A stretch of 64,000 nt of DNA from Halobacteriales archaeon QS_1_69_70 (GTDB lineage: Archaea > Halobacteriota > Halobacteria > Halobacteriales > Haloarculaceae): positions 1 to 64,000 of the forward strand of contig PXRI01000013.1 in assembly GCA_003021005.1 (NCBI GenBank). The letters are read 5' to 3'. Below are positions 17,393 to 26,212 of this stretch, in pieces. Each line of letters begins with the position of its first letter. Position 1 is the first letter of the stretch. Below the pieces are notes generated by a model. It worked only from the letters and a program-made list of their open reading frames with translations, was not told the origin of the DNA and did no database searches. The position numbers and the translations under genes are program-made.

Positions 17393-18070
17393 ATGTCGCC
17401 CGCCGGCGGCCCGGCCGCTCTCGCCGCCGCCGTGAGCCGGGTCCCGGCCCCGCTCCGGGCCCTTCTGGTGGCACTGGCGCTGGCAGCGGTCGGCCTCGGC
17501 GGCGGCAGCCTCCTCATCGTGGCCCTCCTCGCCGTCGCGCCCGACCTCACCGTCCTCCCGGAGACCGTCCTCCGGGTCCTCCTGCTGCAGGGGCTTTCCT
17601 TCGGCGGCGTCTCTGCCCTGTACCTCCGCGCCCGTGGCCTCCCGCGCGAGTACGTCGGCATCTCGGTGCCCGACCTGGAGGGGTGGCTCCACGCGGCGGC
17701 CGGCTACGTCCTCGCCCTGGTCGGCGCCGTCACGATGGTGGTCGTGGTCGTGTTCTTCCTGGGGCTCACCCCCGCAGAGAACCGCGCCGCGGAACTCGGC
17801 CGCCGGGACCCGCGCGTGTTCCTCGCGCTGGCAGTCCTGGCCGTCGCCGTCATCGGGCCCGGCGAGGAACTGCTGTTCCGCGGGGTCGTCCAGGCGCTCG
17901 CCGGCCCGACCTCCGGCGTCGCGCTCACCGTCACGCTCCTGTTCGTCCCGGCGCTCGTCTTCGCCGTCATCTACGAACGCACCGGGACCGTGGTCGTTCC
18001 CGCCGCAGCCCACGGCGCCTACAACGCCACGCTGTTCGGGATCGCGTACCTCTCGGTCGCCGTGGGATGA
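17393..18070 (+). CDS. CPBP-family (CAAX-like) intramembrane metalloprotease
   Basis: 225 residues, largely hydrophobic with about six membrane segments. The type II CAAX/CPBP motifs are present: GEELLFRG (about 160) with the Glu pair and Arg, FAVIYERTG, and AAAHGAYN near the end with the His and Asn. Such proteases sit in the cytoplasmic membrane; archaeal substrates are mostly unknown. GCTTTTTCACC at 17358-17368 is a TATA-like element 25-35 nt before the ATG, so it has its own leaderless promoter. Confidence 0.85.
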   Translation: MSPAGGPAALAAAVSRVPAPLRALLVALALAAVGLGGGSLLIVALLAVAPDLTVLPETVLRVLLLQGLSFGGVSALYLRARGLPREYVGISVPDLEGWLHAAAGYVLALVGAVTMVVVVVFFLGLTPAENRAAELGRRDPRVFLALAVLAVAVIGPGEELLFRGVVQALAGPTSGVALTVTLLFVPALVFAVIYERTGTVVVPAAAHGAYNATLFGIAYLSVAVG

Positions 18071-18284
18071 CGACGGGAACACGGCCGGACCGACGACCAG
18101 CTGGGGTGGCCCGTGGCGGTCGAGCCCGCGCCGACCGGACCGACGTGGCGAGTCAAACCACGTAGCAAGCCCTCGGCGTCTGGCGAGTATCGGGCCGGGA
18201 CGGTGACGGGCCGTCGGCGAGTCGTGGTGGGGTGCTTCCGGTAGAACTTTGCCGGGCTCAATCGAACGTCACGCCACCTCTCCC

Positions 18285-19358
18285 ATGAAACTCCACGAGT
18301 ACCAGGCGAAGGGCGTCTTCGACGAGGCCGGGATCGCCGTCCCGGACTCGGCGCTCGCCTCCTCTCCAGACGAGGCGGTCGATGCGGCCGAATCGATCGG
18401 CTACCCGGTGGCGATCAAGGCGCAGGGACAGGTCGGCGGCGGGATGGACCTCAAGGGCCTGCACGTCGAGGACGTACTCGTGGAGGCCGCCGTCGACTTC
18501 GACGACGAGCTGTACGTCGGGGTCACGATGGACCGCGGCGAGGGCCAGCCCGTCGCGATGGTTTCGACGCGCGGCGGCGTCGACATCGAGACGGTCGCCG
18601 CCGAGGAGCCCGACGCGATCGTGCGGGAGCACGTGGACCCGCTGTTCGGGATACAGCGCTACGAGTCGCGGAAGGCGGTCTACGAGGCGGGCGTCGACCG
18701 GGAGGTCGCCGGCGACGTCGCGTCGATCCTCCGGACGCTGTACGACCTGTGGGCCGAGAAGGACGCCACCGAGATCGAGGTCAACCCGCTGATGGTGACG
18801 GCCGACGACGAGGTGGTCGCCGCCGACGCCGTCATGAACGTCGACGACGACGCGCTGTTCCGCCACCCCGACCTCGCCGACATGGGGGAGACCGCCGCCG
18901 GGGACGACCTCGAGGCGAAGGCCGACGAGTACGGCTTCGACTACGTCCGGCTGGACGGCGACGTCGGCATCATCGGCAACGGCGCCGGCCTCGTCATGAC
19001 GACATTGGACCTGGTCGATTACTACGGCGGCGCGCCGGCGAACTTCCTCGACATCGGCGGCGGCGCCAAGGCCGAGCGCGTCACGAACGCCCTGGACATG
19101 GTGTTCGCCGACGACTCCGTCGAGGCGGTCGTGTTCAACATCTTCGGCGGCATCACCCGCGGCGACGAGGTCGCAACGGGCATCAACGAGGCGCTGGAGC
19201 AGTTCGAGGAGATCCCGAAGCCCGTCGTGGTCCGGCTCGCCGGCACCAACGCCGAGGCGGGCATGGAGATCCTCAACACCGACCTGGTCACCGTCGAGGC
19301 GACCCTGGAGTCGGCCGTCCAGCGCGCCGTCGAGTACGCCGAGGAGGGGTCGCGATGA
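18285..19358 (+). CDS. sucC: Succinyl-CoA synthetase beta subunit with an internal gap
   Basis: 357 residues; the family is usually about 380. ATP-grasp N-terminus [17 protein letters not shown] and the C-terminal ligase domain ([25 protein letters not shown]) are intact. However, [12 protein letters not shown] runs directly into [16 protein letters not shown] near residues 50-53, where family members carry about 25 extra residues including the conserved GGRGKAGG nucleotide-binding loop. The reading frame is kept. With that loop gone, ATP/GDP binding should be impaired, so the gene is either damaged or misassembled. It overlaps sucD by ATGA; the enzyme runs the substrate-level phosphorylation step of the TCA cycle. 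Confidence 0.88.
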   Translation: MKLHEYQAKGVFDEAGIAVPDSALASSPDEAVDAAESIGYPVAIKAQGQVGGGMDLKGLHVEDVLVEAAVDFDDELYVGVTMDRGEGQPVAMVSTRGGVDIETVAAEEPDAIVREHVDPLFGIQRYESRKAVYEAGVDREVAGDVASILRTLYDLWAEKDATEIEVNPLMVTADDEVVAADAVMNVDDDALFRHPDLADMGETAAGDDLEAKADEYGFDYVRLDGDVGIIGNGAGLVMTTLDLVDYYGGAPANFLDIGGGAKAERVTNALDMVFADDSVEAVVFNIFGGITRGDEVATGINEALEQFEEIPKPVVVRLAGTNAEAGMEILNTDLVTVEATLESAVQRAVEYAEEGSR

Positions 19359-20224
19359 GCGTTCTCGTCGACGCGGACAGCCGCGTCGTCGTGCAGGGCA
19401 TCACCGGCGGCGAGGGGTCGTTCCACACCCGGCAGATGGTCGAGTACGGCACGAACGTCGTCGCCGGCGCCGTCCCCGGGAAGGGCGGTCGGGCGGTCGA
19501 GGGCATCCCCGTCTACGACACCGTCGCCGGCGCCGCCCGCGCGGAGGACGCCGACACCTCCGTCGTGTTCGTCCCGCCGGCGTTCGCCGCCGACGCGCTC
19601 CTGGAGGCGCTGGACGCGCCGCTGGACCTCGTGGTGGCCATCACCGAGGGTATCCCCCAGCAGGACATGGCCCAGGTCTACCGGAAGGCGACGGGGACCG
19701 ACACCCACCTCGTCGGGCCGAACTGTCCCGGCGTCATCACGCCGGGCGAGGCGAAACTCGGCATCCTGCCGGGGAACATCTTCCACGCCGGCGACGTGGG
19801 GCTGGTCTCCCGGTCCGGGACGCTCACCTACCAGGTCGTCGATAACCTCACGTCGCGCGGCATCGGCCAGACCACGGCCGTCGGCATCGGCGGCGACCCC
19901 ATCATCGGGACCGACTTCGTCGACGCCCTCGAGCTGTTCGAGGCCGACCCCGACACCCGCGCCGTCGTCATGTGCGGCGAGATCGGCGGCGAGGACGAGG
20001 AGGCGGCCGCCCGGTACATCGGCGAGCACGTGGACACCCCTGTCGCGGGCTTCATCGCGGGCCGCACCGCGCCGCCGGGCAAGCGCATGGGCCACGCCGG
20101 CGCCATCGTCTCCGGGTCCGGGACCGGCACGGCGGAGTCGAAGATCGACGCCCTCGGGGATGCCGGCGTCCCGGTCGGCGACACGCCCGAGGCGGTCGTC
20201 GACCACGTCGAGACGTTCCGGTGA
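19355..20224 (+). CDS. sucD: Succinyl-CoA synthetase alpha subunit
   Basis: 289 residues, normal length. The CoA-binding Rossmann domain begins [34 protein letters not shown] follows. The phosphorylated His is in [19 protein letters not shown] (about residues 231-249). It carries the phospho-enzyme intermediate of succinyl-CoA synthetase and pairs with SucC, whose stop overlaps this start (ATGA). No lesion is seen here, in contrast to its partner. Confidence 0.95.
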   Translation: MSVLVDADSRVVVQGITGGEGSFHTRQMVEYGTNVVAGAVPGKGGRAVEGIPVYDTVAGAARAEDADTSVVFVPPAFAADALLEALDAPLDLVVAITEGIPQQDMAQVYRKATGTDTHLVGPNCPGVITPGEAKLGILPGNIFHAGDVGLVSRSGTLTYQVVDNLTSRGIGQTTAVGIGGDPIIGTDFVDALELFEADPDTRAVVMCGEIGGEDEEAAARYIGEHVDTPVAGFIAGRTAPPGKRMGHAGAIVSGSGTGTAESKIDALGDAGVPVGDTPEAVVDHVETFR

Positions 20225-20295
20225 CCTCGACGGGCGGGCCGACGACCCGCTCGCGTGGGTCGGGGGCTGCCGGTTTCGCTCCACCCGCCCGTCTG

Positions 20296-20361
20296 CCGGG
20301 GACCGCTGGTGGCTCGCCATCCGCCTGGGTCGGCCGGGGACCGCTGCTGGCTCGCCATCCG
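20296..20361. repeat. Direct repeat, 28-bp units 38 bp apart
   Basis: CCGGGGACCGCTG(G/C)TGGC followed by TCGCCATCCG occurs at 20296-20323 and 20334-20361 with one mismatch. It lies in the 300-bp gene-free spacer between the sucD end and the convergent membrane protein gene. Confidence 0.8.
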
Positions 20362-20522
20362 TTAGAGGCCGGAGACGACGGGCGCGCGACGAGGAATTGC
20401 CCCATCCACGTCGCTTGCGGCCCACCGATACACCGGTCGCGCCGACGAGTGCCCCGCCTGACCGCGACCCGCGCCGTCGGCCCCGACTGCCGGCAGTCCG
20501 GCGAGCCCCCGGAGTCGGGGAC

Positions 20523-21482
20523 TCACTGCTCCTGCTCGGGGGTCGTAAAGGGGAGCGTCGCCACCGTGAGGGTGGTGACGGTCGCTATCCGGAGGGTGTA
20601 GGAGCCGAGCAGCACAAGCGGGAGCGTCCCGGCGGCGAACGTCAGCGGGACGAAGGCGACCGACGGGACCAGCCCCGGTCGGCCGGAGGGGACGGTCGTG
20701 ACCAGAAGTGACGCCAGCACGACCGCCACGGCCGGGATACCGACGTAGACGAGCCGCCGGGAGAGCATCGAGAGCTCCTGCTGGAGGTAGATCGTCTTGA
20801 AGTACTGGCGGGCGACGTCGATCTCCTGCAGCCGGTCGATGAGGCCGTCGATGGCCCCCGCCGTCGACTCGTCCATCTCCCCGGCGTGGCGGTCCTTCAG
20901 GCGTCTGAGACGGTCGATGTCCCGGGCGTAGTTCGTCTGCAGCAACGGTGCTAGGACGCCGACCGTGTCGCCGCCCGACTCCGCCAGGAGGGCTTCGACG
21001 TCGTCCATGTGGGCGGTGAACGCCGAGACCTCCTCGTCTATCTCCTCGCCGAGGATCTCTCCGTCGTGGTCGCGTGCGAGGCCCCCGAGCCGCTGGGCCT
21101 CCTCGCGGGCCGCCTCGACGAGCAACTGGAGAAAGCCCAGCGGTTCGACCGGAGCGATCTTCTCGGTCGTCGCCTCGACCGTCGAACGGTACTCGATCGC
21201 CTCACCCATCTGTGTGCGCACCTCGCCCGGCGTCTGGAGTTCCCGGGACAACAGGAGCTGGTTGAGCGAGACCACGACCGTGACGAGCGTGATGTTGCCG
21301 GCGATGAGGGCGCTGTACGCGTAGAACACCGGCTGGAGGTCCCGCATGGGGGCGAGCCCGGTCGCCGGGAAGACGGCGAAGAAGGCCACGAGGAGGCCGG
21401 TGAACGCGAGCGCGACGGTGACGCGTCCGCCGTTCAGGAGAAGCCAGTCGGCCAGATCGCCCACCATCGACTCGACGACCAT
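20523..21482 (-). CDS. Membrane protein with four TM segments and a coiled central domain
   Basis: 319 residues from ATG 21482 (a GTG at 21530 would add 16). Two hydrophobic helices near the N-terminus (VTVALAFTGLLVAFFAVFPA, IAGNITLVTVVVSLNQLLL) precede an acidic, helical soluble domain of about 150 residues (AFTAHMDDVEALL, DIDRLRRLKDRH). Two more helices close the protein (VYVGIPAVAVVLASLLV, VAFVPLTFAAGTLPLVLLGS). It resembles an unnamed haloarchaeal membrane family; no catalytic motif is visible and the function is unknown. Confidence 0.75.
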   Translation of the reverse strand: MVVESMVGDLADWLLLNGGRVTVALAFTGLLVAFFAVFPATGLAPMRDLQPVFYAYSALIAGNITLVTVVVSLNQLLLSRELQTPGEVRTQMGEAIEYRSTVEATTEKIAPVEPLGFLQLLVEAAREEAQRLGGLARDHDGEILGEEIDEEVSAFTAHMDDVEALLAESGGDTVGVLAPLLQTNYARDIDRLRRLKDRHAGEMDESTAGAIDGLIDRLQEIDVARQYFKTIYLQQELSMLSRRLVYVGIPAVAVVLASLLVTTVPSGRPGLVPSVAFVPLTFAAGTLPLVLLGSYTLRIATVTTLTVATLPFTTPEQEQ

Positions 21483-21654
21483 TACGATCTCTCGGTGCGA
21501 AGCCCGGCCGGGCATCGCTCGCCCGTTCACCGTCCACTCGCTTCACTCTTACCCGGCGACAGCCCGAGCGCAAACCGTAGCCCGCCTCGGCCGACGAGCG
21601 CGTGACCGTGGTAGCCCTTCTGCGCCATATGACGCCCCGGGGTCGACGCGGAAC

Positions 21655-21870
21655 TCAGGAGTCACGGAGCGCGACCAGTTCGGTCCTCCCTGTGACGAAC
21701 ACCGTGCCGCCCGCCAGCGCCGGATCGGACTGGCGCCACCCGATCCCACGGTACCACAGCTTCTCGCCGGTCGCCGTGTCGCGGGCGTACACCCGGTGGG
21801 CACCTGACACGGAGTAGACCGCGCTCCCGACGACGACCGGCGCGACGCTCGGGGTGTGGCCGTCCGGAAC
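21655..21870 (-). pseudogene. C-terminal fragment of a PQQ-like beta-propeller protein
   Basis: Reading the minus strand to the TGA at 21655-21657 gives DGHTPSVAPVVVGSAVYSVS, then HRVYARDTATGEKLWYRG and DPALAGGTVFVTGR, ending ELVALRDS. These are typical blades of BamB/PQQ-like repeat proteins (VVY..G....YALDATTG..LW). Only about 70 residues remain, no start codon is present, and the upstream side runs into the neighbouring gene, so this is the tail of a lost gene. Confidence 0.65.
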
Positions 21871-21936
21871 CGCCCGTTCACACGGCCGCCGGCATCGCCA
21901 CTCACGAGCGCGCGGCGGGGAGTGGGGGCCGTCGTG

Positions 21937-22956
21937 CTACCCGGGGATCACGGTACCGTTGTACGTCTCCGTCTGGTTCGGCGCCTGCGTGGGTGTCGCC
22001 GTGCCGTTCGCCGCCGGCGTCGGCGTCAGCGTCGGTGTCGGGGTCTGCGTGGCCGTCGCCGTCGGCGTGTCGGTTTGCTCGGGCGTGTCGGTCGCGGTCG
22101 GCGGTGCCGTGTCGGTCGGCGTCGGCGCGGCCGTCGCCGTCGGACTGGCGGTCCCTGCCGGCGCGCCGGCCCCACCGGCGGGTGAGGGGTTGGCGAAGCC
22201 GGTGGCCGGGCCGAGCGGCGCGGCGGGTCCGGCGACGGTGAGCGCCACCGCGGCGAGGCTGGCCGCGAACACCGCGAACATGGCGACCTTCACCGGCGGA
22301 AAATCCGCGACGCTGCCGCCGGGCGGCGCGGGGTAGCCGGGGTCGCCGGGCACGCTCGCGCCCGCGGACGGCGGGGTGGGCTCCGGTTCCGCCATGAGCG
22401 CCTCCGGGTCGACGAACTCGGTGTCGCCCGCCGCGAGCCACTCGGCGAACGCGAATCCCGTCTGGGCGGCGCCGCCGGCCGCCCCGCTCACCGCGGCCGA
22501 TTCGGACCTCGCGGCGGCCTCCGGGTCGACCTCGTCGATGCTCGGTGAGACGACGCGGGCGGTCTCCGGTGGCGGCGTCGGACCTTCGACGTCGTCCGAT
22601 CTCATCCACTGCAGGAAGTCGAACCCGCCGAACGCCGGGCCGACGTCGCGCTCGCGCTCGGGCTCGGCGGTCGTTTCGGCGCTCGCCTCGACCGTACTCG
22701 GCGTGCGGTCCTCGGTCTCATCGAGCCACGCCGCGAAGTCGAACCCGCCGAACTCGGGGTGGCCGACGTCGGCGCCCCCGTCGGCGTCCGGCTGGGCGTC
22801 CGCGCCGGCGTCCGGAAAGCCCGTGTTCGTCCCTGGGGAGCCGTCGTGCCGCTCGCCGGCGTCGTCGTCACCGCCGTCGGCCATCGGGAACCGGAACCCG
22901 CCGACGTGGTCCGGATCGCCGTCCGCGTCGTCGGGCCGTGAGTCGTGTCCTGTCAT
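21937..22956 (-). CDS. Single-TM protein with repeated GF-x-F-x-x-W motifs and a Thr/Pro stalk
   Basis: 339 residues. The acidic N-terminal half (1 to about 220) is low-complexity but carries a recurring short motif: GGFRFPM (about 19), GGFDFAAWLDE (about 69), GGFDFLQWMRSDD (about 108) and TGFAFAEWLAAGD (about 165). One TM helix (VKVAMFAVFAASLAAVALTV) follows, then about 95 residues of Thr/Pro/Ala repeats (TPTATATQTPTPTLTPTP), probably a glycosylated outer stalk. The motifs look like docking sites for a cytosolic partner. A TATA-like GGCTTTATTG lies about 45 nt upstream. I do not recognise the family. Confidence 0.75.
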   Translation of the reverse strand: MTGHDSRPDDADGDPDHVGGFRFPMADGGDDDAGERHDGSPGTNTGFPDAGADAQPDADGGADVGHPEFGGFDFAAWLDETEDRTPSTVEASAETTAEPERERDVGPAFGGFDFLQWMRSDDVEGPTPPPETARVVSPSIDEVDPEAAARSESAAVSGAAGGAAQTGFAFAEWLAAGDTEFVDPEALMAEPEPTPPSAGASVPGDPGYPAPPGGSVADFPPVKVAMFAVFAASLAAVALTVAGPAAPLGPATGFANPSPAGGAGAPAGTASPTATAAPTPTDTAPPTATDTPEQTDTPTATATQTPTPTLTPTPAANGTATPTQAPNQTETYNGTVIPG

Positions 22957-23096
22957 CGATTCCCCGGTCGATACGTCGTAGATTCAGCAACACCCCAATA
23001 AAGCCTCCGGTCGGTATACCCGGTCGCGGATGGCGCCCGACGCCGCCCTGGCCCGTCAGTGGACGTCCTCGTGGGGGTTCAGGACCCCTCGGCGGG

Positions 23097-24293
23097 CTAT
23101 CCCTGCAGGCCCGCGTCGATGGCCGCTTCGAGGTCGGCCCGGAGGTCCTCGACGTGCTCTAAGCCGACGCTGACGCGGACCAGGCCGTCCCGGAGCCCGG
23201 CGTCGAGGCGCTCGGCGCGCGGGATGGCGGCGTGGGTCATCGACGCCGGCTGTTCGACGAGGCTCTCGACGCCGCCCAGAGACTCCGCCAGCGTGAACAC
23301 CTCGGTGGCGGAGACGACCTCGCTCGTCTCCTCCTTGGTGGCCTCGAGTTCGAAGCTCAGCATGCCGCCGAAGTCCGCCATCTGGGCGGCCGCCAGCTCG
23401 TGGCGGGGGTGGGACGAAAGCCCCGGATAGTACACCCGCGCGACGTCGGGGTGGTCGGCCAGCCACGCGGCGAGCGTCCGGGCGTTCTCGCAGTGGCGGT
23501 CCATCCGGACCGGGAGCGTCTTCGTCCCCCGGAGGACGAGGAACGCCTCGAACGGGCCGGGCGTGGCGCCGACGCTGTTCTGGTAGAACCCGAACCGCTC
23601 GTCGAGGTCGGGGTCGTCCGTCACCAGCGCGCCGCCGACGACGTCGGAGTGGCCGCCGAGGTACTTCGTCAGCGAGTGGGAGACGACGTCGGCGCCGAAC
23701 TCGAGCGGCCGCTGGAGGTACGGCGTGGCGAAGGTGTTGTCGACGGCACAGAGGGCGTCGTGGTCGTGGGCGATGTCGGACAGCGCCGCGATGTCGTTGA
23801 CCCGTAGCAGGGGGTTCGTCGGCGTCTCGAGCCAGACGAGTTCGGTCGCCGGACGCATGGCGGTCTCGACGGCGCCGTGGTCGGTGGTGTCGACGAACGA
23901 GAAGGCGAGGTCGTACGCCTCGTACACCTGGCGGAACAGCCGGTGGGTGCCGCCGTAGACGTCGTCGCCGGCGACGACGTGGTCGCCCGCCTCCAGCAGG
24001 TTCAGGACGGTGTTGATGCTGCCCATGCCGCTGGCGAACGCGCGCCCGTGGTCGGCGCCCTCGAGGCTCGCGAGGTTGGCCTCCAGGGCGGTCCGCGTCG
24101 GGTTCCCGGTCCGGGAGTACTCGAAGCCGCGGTCCTCGCCGGGCGCGTCCTGGGCGTACGTCGACGAGGCGTAGATGGGGGTCATGACCGCGCCGGTCTC
24201 CTCGTCCGGCGCCTGGCCGGCGTGGATCGCCCGCGTCTCGATCCGGCCGTCAGGCTCGCCGTGTCCGTCTCTCGCGTCCTCGCCATCCGTCAT
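23097..24293 (-). CDS. Cystathionine gamma-synthase/lyase family PLP enzyme
   Basis: 398 residues. The PLP lysine is in SHSLTKYLGGHSD (about 205); other signatures are YSRTGNPTRTALE, FASGMGSINTVL and LETPTNPLLRV. It either makes cystathionine from an activated homoserine and cysteine or splits it; sequence alone does not separate the two. The ATG at 24293 overlaps the stop of the cysteine synthase gene (ATGA), so both act in one operon of sulfur amino acid metabolism. Full length with no lesion. Confidence 0.92.
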   Translation of the reverse strand: MTDGEDARDGHGEPDGRIETRAIHAGQAPDEETGAVMTPIYASSTYAQDAPGEDRGFEYSRTGNPTRTALEANLASLEGADHGRAFASGMGSINTVLNLLEAGDHVVAGDDVYGGTHRLFRQVYEAYDLAFSFVDTTDHGAVETAMRPATELVWLETPTNPLLRVNDIAALSDIAHDHDALCAVDNTFATPYLQRPLEFGADVVSHSLTKYLGGHSDVVGGALVTDDPDLDERFGFYQNSVGATPGPFEAFLVLRGTKTLPVRMDRHCENARTLAAWLADHPDVARVYYPGLSSHPRHELAAAQMADFGGMLSFELEATKEETSEVVSATEVFTLAESLGGVESLVEQPASMTHAAIPRAERLDAGLRDGLVRVSVGLEHVEDLRADLEAAIDAGLQG

Positions 24294-25270
24294 GGGTTCC
24301 ACTCCGCGAAGGAGCCGTAGATGTCCTTCGATAGGTACCGCTCGCTGGAGTCGGGAAACATCGTGACGACCGAGTCGTACGGGACGTCGAGGTCACCAGC
24401 GGCGATCGCCTCGGCGACGTCACGGGCGGCGACGCTTGCGGCGCCCGCGCTCGAGGCGACGAGGTGGCCCTCCTCGCGGGCCAGCCGCTGTACCTCGGCG
24501 TGGGCGGCCTCGTCGGGAACCCCGACGAGTTCGTCGACGAGGGTGGGGTCGAACAGCTCGTTCCGGTCGGCGTCGTGGGTCCCGATGCCCTCCGTCCGGT
24601 ACTCGCCGCCCTCGGGCTCGTCGCCCAGCGCCTGCCGGAACACCGACCCCTCCGGCTCGACGGCGACCACACGGGTGCCGGGGCGCCGCTCCAGCAGGTA
24701 GCGGGCGGTCCCCATCAGCGTCCCGGCGGTGCCACAGCCCATGACCACGGCCCCGACCTCGCCGTCGAGCGCCCCGTGGATCTCCGGTCCGGTCGTCTCG
24801 TAGTGGGCCTCGACGTTCAGCTCGCTGGCGAACTGCTGGGGGACGACCGCGTCGTCCAGCTCGGCGGCCAGCTCGTGGGCCCGGTCGATCGCGCCACCCA
24901 TCCCCTCCTCGGTCGGCGTGTTGACGATCTCCGCGCCCAGCGCGGCCATCAAGTCCTGTTTCTCCACGCTGAAGCGCTCCGGGACGACGAAGACGGCCTC
25001 CAGGTCGAGCTGGCCGGCCGCGAGCGCCATCCCGATGCCGGTGTTGCCGGCGGTGGGCTCGATGATCGTCCCGCCGGGCTCGAGGTCACCGCGCCGCAGG
25101 AGCCCGCGACAGATGTACAGGCCGATCCGGTCTTTCACGCTCGCGCCGGGGTTGAACGACTCGAGCTTGGCGTACACCGGCACGGCGTCGGGTGCCGCCG
25201 CGACCTCGACCAGCGGCGTCTCACCAATGGTCTCGAGGACGGACGACAGCGGCTCGCGGTGGGTCCTCAC
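24290..25270 (-). CDS. cysK: Cysteine synthase (PLP-dependent beta family)
   Basis: 326 residues. PLP lysine in NPGASVKDRIG (about 40); GNTGIGMA and the phosphate loop GCGTAGTLMG are present. It condenses O-acetylserine (or a related acceptor) with sulfide; some members act as cystathionine beta-synthases, and the adjacent cystathionine gene keeps that open. GTG 25270 is chosen because ACTTATAAGT at 25301-25310 places transcription start about 9 nt above it and the family begins at SVLETIGETPLV. Confidence 0.9.
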   Translation of the reverse strand: MRTHREPLSSVLETIGETPLVEVAAAPDAVPVYAKLESFNPGASVKDRIGLYICRGLLRRGDLEPGGTIIEPTAGNTGIGMALAAGQLDLEAVFVVPERFSVEKQDLMAALGAEIVNTPTEEGMGGAIDRAHELAAELDDAVVPQQFASELNVEAHYETTGPEIHGALDGEVGAVVMGCGTAGTLMGTARYLLERRPGTRVVAVEPEGSVFRQALGDEPEGGEYRTEGIGTHDADRNELFDPTLVDELVGVPDEAAHAEVQRLAREEGHLVASSAGAASVAARDVAEAIAAGDLDVPYDSVVTMFPDSSERYLSKDIYGSFAEWNP

Positions 25271-25406
25271 GGGGGACCACGCGCCCCTCGTCGCACCATG
25301 ACTTATAAGTTCAGACGGTAGTGGCAAGAATCCACCGGCTCCGCGTCACGGACCAACGCCCGGACGGAGCCGGTGACTATCCGACCGGCCCCTTCCATTA
25401 CTCCCG

Positions 25407-25919
25407 TCAGTCCGCCTCGTAGGCTGCCCAGACGTACCGCGTCCCGTGGCTCCGGTAGGGCCGCCAGGCGTCGGCCACCTCCCGCATCTCGGTCCGCGTC
25501 AACCCGCCACCGTCGCCGTACAGCGCCTCGATGCCGCGGCGGACGGCGAGGTCCCCGAGCGGGAGGACGTCCGGCCGGTCGAGGACGAAGATGAGGTACA
25601 TCTCCGCGGTCCACCGGCCGATCTCCTCGAAGGCCACCGCCGCGTTCCGGATGTACTCGACCTTCGAGCCCGACAGCCCGGCCTCGCGGAGCGCCTCGGC
25701 GTCCGCGGCCAGGACGCCTGCCGGCGTCACCTCGCCGAGCGTCTCGAAGACGCGCTCCCGGACTGCCGCCGCGCTGGCCGTGGAGAGCTGCTGGTTGATG
25801 ATCGACACGCAGAGCCGCTCGTAGGGCGCCCGCTCCCGCTCGGTGTAGGGGTCGTGCCGGTCGAGCAGCTCCGACATCACGGGGTCCGCCCGCAGGACGG
25901 CCTCGGCGTCTGATCGCAT
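25407..25919 (-). CDS. HhH-GPD DNA glycosylase (AlkA-like) with internal deletion
   Basis: 170 residues against about 195-205 for haloarchaeal 3-methyladenine glycosylase II-type proteins. The N-terminal half (LCVSIINQQLSTASAAAVRE, KVEYIRNAAVAFEE) and C-terminal half (GRWTAEMYLIFVLDRPDVLP, then LGDLAVRRG with the catalytic Asp) are well preserved. Between AFEE and IGRWTAEMY about 25 residues are missing, including most of the helix-hairpin-helix (normally ...L..I.GIG.WTA). The frame is kept. Base-excision repair activity is doubtful unless the loss is an assembly error. Confidence 0.8.
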   Translation of the reverse strand: MRSDAEAVLRADPVMSELLDRHDPYTERERAPYERLCVSIINQQLSTASAAAVRERVFETLGEVTPAGVLAADAEALREAGLSGSKVEYIRNAAVAFEEIGRWTAEMYLIFVLDRPDVLPLGDLAVRRGIEALYGDGGGLTRTEMREVADAWRPYRSHGTRYVWAAYEAD

Positions 25920-26090
25920 CGGTGCCGTTTCGACGGGAGTGCACCGATCGGGGTAAGCGCCCCGGTTCCGCACCGGAAGCGGGCGGGGGAACGCCTTGCG
26001 GTGCAGCGTCGACGGTGACCACGGCGATAAATGGTCGCGTCGGTTCGGGTCGATCGGCGCCGGTGGCGTCGATCCGGGTCGCGGGCGGCC

Positions 26091-26205
26091 GGGCCCGACG
26101 ATCCGGGCCGCTGGCGGTTGGTCGCGACGATCCGGGCCGCTGGCGGCCGGGCCCGACGATCCGGCCCCTGGCGGCTGGTCGCGACGATCCGGGCCGCCGG
26201 CGGCC
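26091..26205. repeat. Four tandem 28-29-bp GC-rich repeats
   Basis: Units begin at 26091, 26120, 26149 and 26177, sharing CGACGATCCGGGCCGCTGGC. Two types alternate, one starting GGGCCCGACG and the other GGTCGCGACG, so the array may have grown as pairs. It fills the 293-bp spacer between the glycosylase and mscS genes; no gene is seen inside. Confidence 0.8.
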
Positions 26206-26212
26206 GCTGACG

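Noticed and set aside
22602-22871. Ser/Thr/Arg-rich minus-strand ORF inside the FxF..W protein gene
   Set aside because: Out-of-frame shadow of the real gene on the same strand.
23056-23466. Arg-rich minus-strand ORF at the end of the cystathionine synthase gene
   Set aside because: Out-of-frame shadow on the same strand as the PLP enzyme.
26091-26205. CRISPR-like array
   Set aside because: Units are directly tandem and degenerate with no unique spacers, and no cas gene is present.
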